In this document: piece after piece, positions 1 through 7,242 of the stretch
How the letters are laid out: each line of letters opens with the position of its first letter
Position numbering within the stretch: position 1 is the first letter of the stretch
Source: Pseudomonadota bacterium
Lineage (GTDB): Bacteria > Pseudomonadota > Alphaproteobacteria > Caulobacterales > Caulobacteraceae
Length of the DNA: 10,918 bases
Reading direction: 5' to 3'
Assembly (NCBI GenBank): GCA_023433655.1
Contig: JAEYUE010000147.1
Location: 1-10,918, forward strand
The notes under the pieces: generated by a model
Databases searched by the model: none
Seen by the model: only the letters and a program-made list of their open reading frames with translations
Told to the model about the DNA's origin: nothing
Translations under genes and position numbers: made by a program

Positions 1-1690
1 CACCACGGGCGTCACACTGATCCAGGAAGGCATCGCGGCCACCCCGACAGAGTCGAACCCCGACGCTGATGGCGACGGCGTCCCGGACAACAATGAGCCG
101 AACATCTTCGGCGCGATCAACCTGGGCAGCGGCGCGGACACGCTCGACATCCGCAACGGCATCGTGGTCGGCGACATCGCATTCGGTGACGGTGCGGACA
201 CCCTCGAGATCACCGGCGGCGCGGTTGTCCGGAGCGCCCTGTCCGACACGGACGGCGCCCTCGATATCGACGTGTCCAATGGCACCCTGGAAGGACGCCA
301 CACCGGAACGCTGAACCTTTCCAGCCTCAACGTCGGCGCGGACGGCAATCTGATCGTGACCGTGGATCCGGGCAGCGGCACGGCCGGGACGTTCAACGTC
401 GCAGGGACGGCGACCCTTGCGGACGGGGCCGGGCTGGGCGTCCGCTTCAACTCCCTGCTGGTCGCACCGGAGCGGTTCACCCTGATCGACGCAGGAACGC
501 TGAACTTCGGCGACATCGATGTCGGCTCGCTCGAGACGAATTCGCCGTTCCTCTACGTGGTGGAGGCCGGGGCCGACCTGGGCGCCGGGCAGGTCTACGC
601 CGACGTGCGCCGTCGTACGGCGGAAGAAGCGGACCTGATCGCCGTCGAGGCGCAGATGTTCGACGCCTTCTACGGCGCTCTCGGCAGCGACGGCGCGGCG
701 GCCATCCGCGACGCCTTCCTGTCGCAGACCCAGCGCGACGAGTTCCTGAACCTCTACGAGCAGCTGCTGCCCGAGCACTCGGGCGGGCCGCTGCTGTCGC
801 TGGCCTCGGGCGTCGACGCGGTCACCCGGGCCCTGACCGGGCGCAACGCCTCCGCCAGCCCCGGCGAAACCAGCGCCTGGGTGCAGGAGATCAATTTCTA
901 CGCGGACAAGGACAAGACCGACACCTACGGCTTCCGTTCGGAAGGCTTCGGCGTGGCCGGGGGCATCGAGCGGGGCACGGGTCTGGGCGCGGTCGGTCTG
1001 AGCGTCGCCTTCACCTCCTCCGACCTCGAGGACCCGGAGTCCGAGGCTGAAGAGGTCCTTTCGGCCAACCTGCTGGAGCTCGGTCTCTACTGGCGGGCGC
1101 AGGGGCAGTACTGGACCACCTGGGCGCGGGCGGCGGCGGGCTACGCCTCCTTCTCCTCGGAGCGGCGCTTCGTCGGCCAGGGCCTGGACCTGTCCAATGA
1201 ATCGGACTGGAACGGTTTCACCCTGGCGGCCGCCGGCGGCGTCTCCTACGAGCGCGAGTTCGGCCGCTTCACCATCCGGCCCGAGGCCTATGCGGAATAT
1301 TTCTCGCTGAGCGAGGACGGTCACGTCGAGGAAGGCGGCGGCGACGGCTTCGACCTGGAGATCGACGACCGCGACGGTCACATGTTCTCGGCCACGGCGG
1401 CCCTCAATCTCGGCATGAAGATGGGCCAGGACGACTGGCTGCGGCCGGAGATCCGGCTCGGCTGGCGCCAGAACATCTCGGTCGATCCGGGCGAGACCAT
1501 CGCCCGCTTCCGCTCCGGCGGCGGCGACTTCACCCTGACGCCCGACTCCATCGAAGGCGGAGGTCCGATCCTCGGCTTCCGCCTCAATGTCGGCAACGAG
1601 CTGGGCATGCTTTCGGTCAGCGCCGATGCGGAGATGATCGAGGACTACGTCCGCTACATGCTGTTCCTGCGGGCCAGCTTCCGGTTCTAG
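1..1690 (+). CDS. Autotransporter, C-terminal part (5' end outside window)
   Basis: The frame is open from base 2, so the true start lies upstream; the internal GTG at 164 is not a credible start. The visible part holds the end of a passenger and a translocator barrel. The passenger shows a 20-residue beta-helix-like repeat, with GSGADTLDI at 125-151 and GDGADTLEI at 185-211. Before it is an acidic DADGDGVPD stretch (62-88) resembling calcium-binding loops of thrombospondin type 3 or dockerin type. From about base 870 (SAWVQ) to the stop, roughly 270 residues alternate polar and aromatic/aliphatic residues as in the autotransporter beta-barrel (PF03797), ending ASFRF. The terminal Phe is the usual signal for outer-membrane assembly by BAM. 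The family exports its passenger to the cell surface; what this passenger binds or does cannot be read. The stop TAG is 15 bases before a tRNA gene. Confidence 0.93.
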   Translation, partial: TTGVTLIQEGIAATPTESNPDADGDGVPDNNEPNIFGAINLGSGADTLDIRNGIVVGDIAFGDGADTLEITGGAVVRSALSDTDGALDIDVSNGTLEGRHTGTLNLSSLNVGADGNLIVTVDPGSGTAGTFNVAGTATLADGAGLGVRFNSLLVAPERFTLIDAGTLNFGDIDVGSLETNSPFLYVVEAGADLGAGQVYADVRRRTAEEADLIAVEAQMFDAFYGALGSDGAAAIRDAFLSQTQRDEFLNLYEQLLPEHSGGPLLSLASGVDAVTRALTGRNASASPGETSAWVQEINFYADKDKTDTYGFRSEGFGVAGGIERGTGLGAVGLSVAFTSSDLEDPESEAEEVLSANLLELGLYWRAQGQYWTTWARAAAGYASFSSERRFVGQGLDLSNESDWNGFTLAAAGGVSYEREFGRFTIRPEAYAEYFSLSEDGHVEEGGGDGFDLEIDDRDGHMFSATAALNLGMKMGQDDWLRPEIRLGWRQNISVDPGETIARFRSGGGDFTLTPDSIEGGGPILGFRLNVGNELGMLSVSADAEMIEDYVRYMLFLRASFRF

Positions 1691-1705
1691 GTCCGGCGGT
1701 CGGAC

Positions 1706-1782
1706 GGGCGGCTAGCTCAGCTGGTCAGAGCACCTCGTTTACACCGAGGGGGTCGGGGGTTCGAACCCCTCGCCGCCCACCA
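1706..1782 (+). tRNA. tRNA-Val (anticodon UAC)
   Basis: A full cloverleaf can be drawn by hand. The acceptor stem GGGCGGC (1706-1712) pairs perfectly with GCCGCCC (1772-1778), followed by discriminator A and an encoded CCA. The D stem is GCTC/GAGC. The anticodon stem CCTCG/CGAGG encloses loop TTTACAC, giving anticodon TAC (valine, GUA codons). The variable loop is GGGTC. The T arm GGGGG-TTCGAAC-CCCTC has one G-T pair. The gene is intact. With only 15 bases after the autotransporter stop, its promoter must overlap the end of that gene or it is processed from the same transcript. Confidence 0.97.
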
Positions 1783-1845
1783 TTCGCCGTCGGTCAGGCG
1801 ACGTTCACCTGTCCTGCGTCAGGATATGGCGTCGGGAGATTATCA

Positions 1846-2118
1846 ATGAAGTCCATGTTCACGCGCAGCGCCGCCCTCGCCGCCGTCCTTGCGGGCGCGC
1901 TGATGCTCCAGGGGTGTCTGGTCGGAGCCGCGGTCGGCACGGCGGGCGCCGTCGTCGGCGGGGCCGCCAAGGCGACCGGCGCGGTGGTCGGCGCGGGCGT
2001 CGACGCCGTCACCACCTCCGACGAGGAGACGCGCGCGAAGCGCGAGCGGGAGCAGCGGGCCTACGAACGCGAGCAGCGGCGCTGCGAACAGCGCCGGCGC
2101 CAGGGCCGCGACTGCTAG
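1846..2118 (+). CDS. Small glycine-rich lipoprotein of unknown function
   Basis: This is a 90-residue protein. The ATG is preceded by GGGAG at 1834-1838 with 7-base spacing. The N-terminus has two basic residues, a hydrophobic core and a lipobox L21-Q22-G23-C24, so it should be cleaved by signal peptidase II and lipidated on Cys24. Residues 25-54 are a Gly/Ala/Val stretch with GxxxG-like spacing, resembling a glycine zipper that could pack into a membrane or self-associate. Residues 58-90 are very rich in Arg and Glu and probably form a charged helix, with Cys80 and Cys90 able to form a disulfide in the periplasm. The function is not recognised. Its stop TAG (2116-2118) is inside a CTAG that also gives the stop of the convergent acetyltransferase gene. 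Confidence 0.85.
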   Translation: MKSMFTRSAALAAVLAGALMLQGCLVGAAVGTAGAVVGGAAKATGAVVGAGVDAVTTSDEETRAKREREQRAYEREQRRCEQRRRQGRDC

Positions 2119-2588
2119 AGCGGCTTTTCGACCGCCCAGTTGTGGATGGCCACGCCGGCGACCTCGAAGTCGCGCCGGGCGGTCACCCGGAAGCCGAGCC
2201 TTTCGAAGACCGGGCGGGCCGTCTCGCTCGCCTCGGCGTAGAGCCGCGATGTCCCGCAAAGGGGCATGAGGGCCGCGGCCGTTTCGAGCAGGAGTCGCGC
2301 CACCCCCTGCCCTGCCGCCTCGGGCGCGACGTATAGCAGGTCGATATGGCCGTCCGGTTCGATGTCGATGAATCCGACTATGACCTGCCGGATCGCCACC
2401 AGCCGCGTGCGCCCGTCGGCCATCCGGGCGGCCAGGCCCTCGGCGGACGGCGTCAGGGAGGCCCAGGCCTCAATCTGCGCCGTAGAATAGTCTCGCGCGC
2501 CGAGTTCTCGTACCGAGGCGGCGTAGAGCGCCGACAAGGCGGAGGCGTCTGCCAGTTCCCAGGGGCGGACTGACAGTCCCACGGTCAC
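2115..2588 (-). CDS. GNAT-family N-acetyltransferase, last gene of the que operon
   Basis: This 157-residue GNAT protein would transfer an acetyl group from acetyl-CoA to an amine; the substrate is unknown. Residues 33-43 (DYSTAQIEAWA) resemble a signature of the YafP-like branch. The acetyl-CoA loop is at residues 88-98 (APEAAGQGVAR), with Ala where the first Gln/Arg of the usual Q/RxxGxG/A motif stands. The C-terminal FERLGF (128-133) is typical of GNAT motif B. The chosen start is the GTG at 2588-2586, which overlaps the queD stop in a GTGA, pointing to translational coupling; a second GTG two codons later is possible. The frame stays open further upstream but only as a shadow of queD. The operon position is suggestive, but no role in queuosine synthesis is known for such a protein. 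Confidence 0.88.
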   Translation of the reverse strand: MTVGLSVRPWELADASALSALYAASVRELGARDYSTAQIEAWASLTPSAEGLAARMADGRTRLVAIRQVIVGFIDIEPDGHIDLLYVAPEAAGQGVARLLLETAAALMPLCGTSRLYAEASETARPVFERLGFRVTARRDFEVAGVAIHNWAVEKPL

Positions 2589-2953
2589 AGCGTCAGCACG
2601 CAGCGTTCGTGGATGGTCGGGCGGGCCACCTGCACGCGGCAAAGGCCGGGCCACTCCGGCTTCAGACGCCCGGCGAACCAGAGGCACAGATTCTCAAGCG
2701 ATGGCAGTTCCAGGCCCGGCTTCTCGTTCAGCATGCCGTGGTCCAGCTCCTCCGCCGCCGCCTTGAGGGCGCGGTCCAGGGCGCCGAGGTCCGCGACCCA
2801 GCCGTGTTCGGCATCCAGGGTCTCCGAGCGCACGGTGGCCTCGACCGTGAAGGAGTGGCCGTGCACCCGGCGATAGATGCTGCCTTCCGGTTCGTTCGGA
2901 AAATGGTGGGCCGCGTCGAAGGTGGCCTGTTTGGTGATCTCGAAGACGGGCAT
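2585..2953 (-). CDS. queD: 6-carboxytetrahydropterin synthase QueD (variant active site)
   Basis: QueD converts dihydroneopterin triphosphate to 6-carboxy-tetrahydropterin, the second step from GTP to preQ0. The protein has 122 residues, the usual length. Zinc ligands are visible as H16 (FDAAHHF) and H31/H33 (VHGHS), and LDH (70-72) carries the conserved Asp-His pair. By hand alignment with the remembered E. coli protein, the catalytic Cys27 of the CxxxHGH motif is Tyr27 here. The C-terminal pterin-anchoring Glu region is also different (RPTIHERC, 111-118). Cys118 and Glu116 could take over, but that is inference. The ATG at 2953 shares its A with the queE stop TAA. The gene sits between queE and a GNAT gene, so a role in the preQ0 pathway is likely. 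Confidence 0.92.
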   Translation of the reverse strand: MPVFEITKQATFDAAHHFPNEPEGSIYRRVHGHSFTVEATVRSETLDAEHGWVADLGALDRALKAAAEELDHGMLNEKPGLELPSLENLCLWFAGRLKPEWPGLCRVQVARPTIHERCVLTL

Positions 2954-3588
2954 TAGCGGACGCCGATATACTTGTGGGTCTGGACGCTGAGGCGCCATTT
3001 GGGGTGGGCGAGGCAGTAGTCGATGGCCGCGGCCGTGTTGGCCTCGCGGTCGGGGCCGTCCATCGGCTGCAGCCAGAAGCGTTCGAAATCGAGGTGCTCG
3101 AAGCGGTCGGGCATCGCCATGGCCTGCGGAAACACCAGCTTCAGCTCCTGCCCCGAGGTCTGGACCACCGCCGCATCGGCCTTGGGGCTGATGCAGATCC
3201 AGTCGATTCCCCGCGGCGCCGCGAGCGTCCCGTTGGACTCGATCGCGACCTCGAAGCCGCGGGCGTGGAGGGCCTCGATCAGCGGCGAATCCAGCTGCAG
3301 CAGCGGCTCGCCGCCGGTGCAGACGACCAGCTTCGGGTCCCCTTCCCGGCCGCGCCACATTGCGGCGACATGGTCGGCCAGAGCGTCCGGCGTGGCGAAC
3401 TTGCCGCCGCCCTCGCCGTCCGTCCCGACGAAGTCCGTGTCGCAAAAATTGCAGATCGCCTTCGCGCGGTCGCGTTCCAGCCCGTTCCACAGATTGCAGC
3501 CGGCGAAGCGCAGGAAGACCGCCGGGCGGCCGGCCTGGCCGCCCTCGCCCTGCACGGTCAGGAAGACCTCCTTGGCCGAATAGGTCAT
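2953..3588 (-). CDS. queE: 7-carboxy-7-deazaguanine synthase QueE
   Basis: QueE is a radical-SAM enzyme that rearranges 6-carboxy-tetrahydropterin into 7-carboxy-7-deazaguanine, the third step to preQ0. The iron-sulfur cluster motif is C31-x14-C46-x2-C49, ending CDTDF. This is the long-spaced form known in some QueE proteins (for example Burkholderia multivorans) instead of the canonical CxxxCxxC. The family N-terminus YSAKEVFLTVQGEG and the GGEPLLQ segment that contacts SAM are both present. The start is taken at ATG 3588, giving 211 residues and an ATGA overlap with the queC stop; another ATG five codons upstream (3603) would overlap queC more and lacks a better ribosome site. The gene ends at TAA sharing one base with the queD ATG. 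Confidence 0.95.
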   Translation of the reverse strand: MTYSAKEVFLTVQGEGGQAGRPAVFLRFAGCNLWNGLERDRAKAICNFCDTDFVGTDGEGGGKFATPDALADHVAAMWRGREGDPKLVVCTGGEPLLQLDSPLIEALHARGFEVAIESNGTLAAPRGIDWICISPKADAAVVQTSGQELKLVFPQAMAMPDRFEHLDFERFWLQPMDGPDREANTAAAIDYCLAHPKWRLSVQTHKYIGVR

Positions 3589-4304
3589 GGCCGCGCCACC
3601 CATTCGCCGTAGCCGTTTGCGCGCAGTTCGCAGGCCGGGCAGTCACCGCAGCCATAGCCCCAGGCGTGGCGCCGTTCACGCTCGCCGAGATAGCAGGTGT
3701 GCGAGGCTTCGACGATCAGATCGACCAGCGGCTGGCCGCCGAGGTCGCGCGCCAGGGCCCAGGTGTCGGCCTTGGTCAGGGCCATCAGCGGGGTCTCGAT
3801 GACGACCGGCCGGTCCAGGCCGAGGCTGAGGGCGCGCGCCATGGCGTCGAGGGTGTCGCGGCGGCAATCCGGATAGCCCGAATAGTCCGTCTCGCACATC
3901 CCGCCGACCAGGACCTCCAGCCCCCGCCGGTCCGCCAGCGCGGCGGCGACCGTCAGGAAAACGAGATTGCGCCCCGGGACGAAGGTCGTCGGCAGGCCGC
4001 GCGCATCCATCTCGATGGCGCGATCCGCCGTCAGCGCGCTCTCCGCGATCCGTCCGTAGCCGGTCAGATCCACGACATGATCGGGTCCCAGCCGCCCCGC
4101 CAGCGCGGGAAGCACCCGCGCCATGCCTTCGCGGACATCCAGCCGGGCCTGCATCTCGATCGCATGGCGCTGCCCATAGTCGAACCCGACCGTCTCCACC
4201 CGCTCGAACCGGGTCAGGGCCCAGGCCAGGCAGGTGGCGCTGTCCTGCCCGCCGGAGAACAGGACCAGGACCGACTTTGCAGGATTTTGCAGGGAAGCGC
4301 TCAT
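3585..4304 (-). CDS. queC: 7-cyano-7-deazaguanine (preQ0) synthase QueC
   Basis: QueC uses ATP and ammonia to turn 7-carboxy-7-deazaguanine into preQ0, the last step carried by this operon. The protein has 239 residues, close to the family length. The PP-loop SGGQDS (17-22) binds ATP. The zinc site is C204, C219, C222 and C225 in HTCYLGE and CGDCPACELR. It is the first gene of a four-gene minus-strand cluster in which every junction overlaps by one to four bases. Only an AGG at 4313-4311, six bases before the ATG, can serve as ribosome site, and it lies in one arm of a perfect hairpin (4311-4328). FolE, QueF, Tgt, QueA and the last reductase of the pathway are not in this window. Confidence 0.96.
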   Translation of the reverse strand: MSASLQNPAKSVLVLFSGGQDSATCLAWALTRFERVETVGFDYGQRHAIEMQARLDVREGMARVLPALAGRLGPDHVVDLTGYGRIAESALTADRAIEMDARGLPTTFVPGRNLVFLTVAAALADRRGLEVLVGGMCETDYSGYPDCRRDTLDAMARALSLGLDRPVVIETPLMALTKADTWALARDLGGQPLVDLIVEASHTCYLGERERRHAWGYGCGDCPACELRANGYGEWVARP

Positions 4305-4310
4305 GACAAA

Positions 4311-4328
4311 CCTGCGGTCGGCCGCAGG
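4311..4328 (-). promoter_or_regulatory. Perfect hairpin over the queC ribosome site
   Basis: CCTGCGG (4311-4317) and CCGCAGG (4322-4328) form a 7-bp perfect stem with a 4-base loop. In the queC message the downstream arm contains the AGG that is the only ribosome-site candidate, ending six bases before the ATG. If formed, the hairpin would mask translation initiation. No run of T follows, so it is not a terminator. The remainder of the divergent gap (4305-4492) shows no clear promoter that I can name. Confidence 0.45.
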
Positions 4329-4492
4329 CCGCGCGCATGGACAGGTGGGATGGGCCGTTCAGGGACGGGCCGGCCTTCTACACCAGCCCGCACGCCGGCG
4401 CAAAAGGCGGGCAGGACCGTGGAGCCGAGCTTAACGCTTCTGCAAACCGTTGCCTGCAATTGTCCGCCGGTCGCAGTGGAGTGCCGGTGAGT

Positions 4493-6127
4493 ATGCCGAC
4501 AATCGAATCCCTCACCGAGCGCGCCGAGGCGGTGACGCCCCAGACGCCCGGACGGGAGGTGTTCGCCCGCTTCGAGCGCGAGCCCGACACCTTGGTGATC
4601 CCTGTGGTGGACGGCCGGCGCCCGGTCGGCCTGATCGAGCGTCGGGATTTCCTGCTGAAGATCGCCCGGCCCTTCGGCCACGCCCTCTACGCCGATCGGC
4701 CGGTGACCTGCCTGATGGATCGCGACCCCCCGATCGTGGAGGCCGGGGTGGAGATCGACACGGTCTGCGACGCCCTGATGAAGGGCGGATCGGGCGCCTC
4801 CCTGCGCGGCTTCATCGTCACGCGCAACGGGCGCTATTACGGCGTCGGCACCATGGTTTCGCTGCTGCGCTCGGCCAACGAGGCCCAAAGGCGCGAGCTC
4901 GCCTCCCTGGCCGCTCAAGTTCGTGAACTGAACGACACGCGACTCCAGGCCCTCATGTCGGCGCGCGACAAGAGCCAATTCCTGACCGTCATGAGCCATG
5001 AGCTGCGGACGCCGATGAATGGCGTGCTGGCGGTAGCCGAACTGCTGCGCCGCCAGCCCCTGAACGCCCAGGCCCAGGCCCACGTCACCACGATCGTGGA
5101 ATCGTCGGAATCCTTGCTGCGCATCCTCCAGGACGCGCTCGACCTGTCCCGGGCCGAGGCCGGCGAACTCGAGCTTCACCCCGAGGCGACGCCGCTGCGG
5201 GCGCTGATGGACGATGTCCAGGCGCTGTGGGCGCCCCGCGCCGCCCAGGACAACGTCACCCTGATGATCAGCTACGAGGGCGACACCGAACTGGCCGCCG
5301 TGGTCGACGGGCCGCGCCTGAAGCAGGTGTTCAACAACCTGGTCGGCAACGCCCTGAAATTCGCCCGCGACGGCATTGTCGAGGCCAGCCTGAAGGCGGT
5401 GGCCAGGGGGGACCGGATCACGCTTGAGGCCCGCATCCGCGACGACGGACCCGGGGGCGACGCCGATCGCGCCGAGACCATCTTCGAGCCCTTCATCCAC
5501 GGCTCGACAAAGGACGGAGCGGGTCTGGGGCTGTCGATCTGCCGACAGGTGATCAGCCGCATGGGCGGACGCATCTGGGCCGAGAACAACCCCGGGCGGG
5601 GCGCCACCTTCGCCTTTGACCTCGAGGTCGACCGGACCCAGGTCGAGGCGCCCGCAGCCTCGAACGTCCAGACCCTGTCCGACCTCGAGATGACGGCGTC
5701 GCCGCACGTGCTCATCGTCGACGACAACGCCACCAACCGCGTCGTGGCCCAGGCGCTGTGCGAGATGTTCGGCTGCACCTCCGAGACCGCCGAGGACGGC
5801 GTCGAGGCCCTGGGGGCCGTCCAGGAGCGCCAGTTCGACCTGGTGCTGATGGACATCAAGATGCCGCGCATGGACGGCGTTCAGGCGACCAGGGCGATCC
5901 GCGCCCTCCACGGACCCGCCGCAGTCGTTCCGATCGTCGCCCTGACCGCCAACGCCGATCCGGACGACGCGAAGAAATACCTCGCCTGCGGCATGGCCGC
6001 CGTGGTCGAGAAGCCGATCAAGCCCGAGCGGCTGCGCATGGCCATGAACGCCGCCCTTGAGCAGACCGCCGCCGCGGCGGCGGCCACGGCCAGCCGGACG
6101 AAACGGTCGTCGCGCCCCGCCGCCTAG
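4493..6127 (+). CDS. CBS-domain hybrid histidine kinase with receiver domain
   Basis: This is a soluble 544-residue hybrid sensor kinase with no membrane segment or signal peptide. Residues 15-125 look like a pair of CBS repeats (VVDGRRPVGLIERRDFL, then LMDRDPPIVEAG and FIVTRNGRYYGVGT), which usually sense nucleotides. A short coiled linker (128-158) leads to HisKA with phospho-acceptor His169 (SHELRTP). The ATPase domain has the N box (FNNLVGNALKF, 280-290), DDGPGG (317-322) and GAGLGLS (342-348). The receiver (404-523) has acidic pair D410/D411, phospho-acceptor D454 (LMDIKMP) and K507 (EKPIKP). The tail is Ala-rich then basic. ATG 4493 is chosen; an in-frame GTG at 4487 is five bases after GGAG (4478-4481) and is a real alternative. 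No output regulator is encoded next to it, so its partner is elsewhere. Confidence 0.93.
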   Translation: MPTIESLTERAEAVTPQTPGREVFARFEREPDTLVIPVVDGRRPVGLIERRDFLLKIARPFGHALYADRPVTCLMDRDPPIVEAGVEIDTVCDALMKGGSGASLRGFIVTRNGRYYGVGTMVSLLRSANEAQRRELASLAAQVRELNDTRLQALMSARDKSQFLTVMSHELRTPMNGVLAVAELLRRQPLNAQAQAHVTTIVESSESLLRILQDALDLSRAEAGELELHPEATPLRALMDDVQALWAPRAAQDNVTLMISYEGDTELAAVVDGPRLKQVFNNLVGNALKFARDGIVEASLKAVARGDRITLEARIRDDGPGGDADRAETIFEPFIHGSTKDGAGLGLSICRQVISRMGGRIWAENNPGRGATFAFDLEVDRTQVEAPAASNVQTLSDLEMTASPHVLIVDDNATNRVVAQALCEMFGCTSETAEDGVEALGAVQERQFDLVLMDIKMPRMDGVQATRAIRALHGPAAVVPIVALTANADPDDAKKYLACGMAAVVEKPIKPERLRMAMNAALEQTAAAAAATASRTKRSSRPAA

Positions 6128-7158
6128 GCGGCGCCGGACGGGTCCCCTTCCTCCTCGTCCTCGTCGTCATAGCCCACAAGGCGCAGGGCCCGCGCCTTCT
6201 GACCGTTCAGTTCGCACCAGCGCAGCAGTCCCTCCTCGCGGCCATGGGTGATCCACACCTCTTCCGGGGCGAGTTCGGCGAAGGTGGCCGTCAGCTCCGG
6301 CCAGTCGGCGTGGTCCGACAGCACCAGCGGCAGCTCCACGCCCCGCTGACGCGCCCGGGCCCGCACCCCCATCCAGCCCGAGGCGAAGGCGAGCACCGGA
6401 TCGGCGAACCGGCGGGCCCAGCGGTCCTGGGTGGCCGACGGCGGGGCGATCACCACCTCGCCTCCGAGCGCGTTCGGTTTCAGCCCGGTGGCCGGCGCCA
6501 GCGGGCCCAGGTCGACGCCCTCGCGCTGATACAGCCGGTTCAGCCGCTCAAGGGCGCCGTGGACGTAGATCGGCCGGTTCCAGCCCGCCTCGCGCAGCAG
6601 ACGGATGACCCGTTGCGCCTTGCCCAGGGCGTAGGCGCCGACGAGGTGGGCGCGCTCCGGAAACTGGCGCAGCGACTGCATCAGGCGGCCGATCTCCTCG
6701 CCGTCCGGCGGATGATTGAACACCGGCAGGCCGAATGTGGCCTCGGAAACGAAGACGTCGCAGGGCACGGGCTCGAAGGGTGCGCAGGTCGGATCCCGGC
6801 GGCGCTTGTAGTCGCCGGATACGACCATGGTCAGGCCACGCCAGCGGATCACAGCCTGCGCCGAGCCCAGCACATGGCCAGCGGGGACAAGGGTCACCTC
6901 GACGCCGTCATGAGAGGCGGCTTCCCCGTAGCCCGCCGGCTGCTGGCGGACGGCGAAGCCCTCGCCGTAGCGTTCGGCCATGATGGCGAGGGTCTGAGGC
7001 GTGGCCAGCACCGCCCCGTGGCCGGCGCGGGCGTGGTCGGAGTGGCCGTGCGTGATCACCGCCCGCGCCACCGGCTGCACCGGATCGACGTAATAGTCGC
7101 CGGGCGGGCAGTACAGGCCGGCCGGGGTGGGCCGGAGCAGGTCCTCGAAACGGATCAT
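6124..7158 (-). CDS. Ligase-associated DNA exonuclease (metallo-beta-lactamase fold)
   Basis: This 344-residue protein of the metallo-beta-lactamase/beta-CASP type resembles the family named DNA ligase-associated exonuclease (TIGR04122). Members are metal-dependent DNA nucleases linked to repair. Metal ligands are visible in HGHSDH (37-42), H95 (PAGHVLGSAQ) and D116 (SGDYK). The beta-CASP half carries SDHADW (281-286) and THGREEG (304-310). The C-terminus is acidic (DDEDEEE, 331-337). The start is the ATG at 7158 (MIRFEDLL), although I see no strong ribosome site before it. In many proteobacteria this gene is followed by an ATP-dependent DNA ligase and a Lhr-type helicase. Here the next gene downstream is the convergent kinase, so it stands alone. 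Its stop shares CTAG with the kinase stop. Confidence 0.9.
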   Translation of the reverse strand: MIRFEDLLRPTPAGLYCPPGDYYVDPVQPVARAVITHGHSDHARAGHGAVLATPQTLAIMAERYGEGFAVRQQPAGYGEAASHDGVEVTLVPAGHVLGSAQAVIRWRGLTMVVSGDYKRRRDPTCAPFEPVPCDVFVSEATFGLPVFNHPPDGEEIGRLMQSLRQFPERAHLVGAYALGKAQRVIRLLREAGWNRPIYVHGALERLNRLYQREGVDLGPLAPATGLKPNALGGEVVIAPPSATQDRWARRFADPVLAFASGWMGVRARARQRGVELPLVLSDHADWPELTATFAELAPEEVWITHGREEGLLRWCELNGQKARALRLVGYDDEDEEEGDPSGAA

Positions 7159-7242
7159 GGAGCGGATATGGAGCCTTGGCGGAGGTGGGGAAACGCACGA
7201 GCGGCGCTTGCGTCCCCGACCGCGTCGGGTGGATAGCAGGAC

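Noticed and set aside
1812..1824. Small inverted repeat TCCTG-CGT-CAGGA after the tRNA
   Set aside because: A 5-bp stem with a 3-base loop and no T run is too weak to call a terminator.
1706..1850. tRNA-Val as an integration site of a mobile element
   Set aside because: No integrase gene and no repeat of the tRNA 3' end was seen downstream in the window.
3589..3603. Upstream ATG for queE adding five residues
   Set aside because: The ATG at 3588 gives the family-typical N-terminus and an ATGA overlap with queC, matching the other junctions of the operon.
4305..4492. preQ1 riboswitch before queC
   Set aside because: The gap has a hairpin but not the A-rich tail and pseudoknot pattern of the class I aptamer, and nothing that I recognise as class II or III.
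4301..5911. Long open frame on minus, antisense to the histidine kinase
   Set aside because: It has no recognisable domain and a composition typical of a GC-rich shadow frame, while the plus frame shows complete kinase and receiver motifs.
6244..7236. Long open frame on plus, antisense to the exonuclease
   Set aside because: The minus frame has all metal-binding motifs; the plus frame has no coherent motif and no ribosome site.
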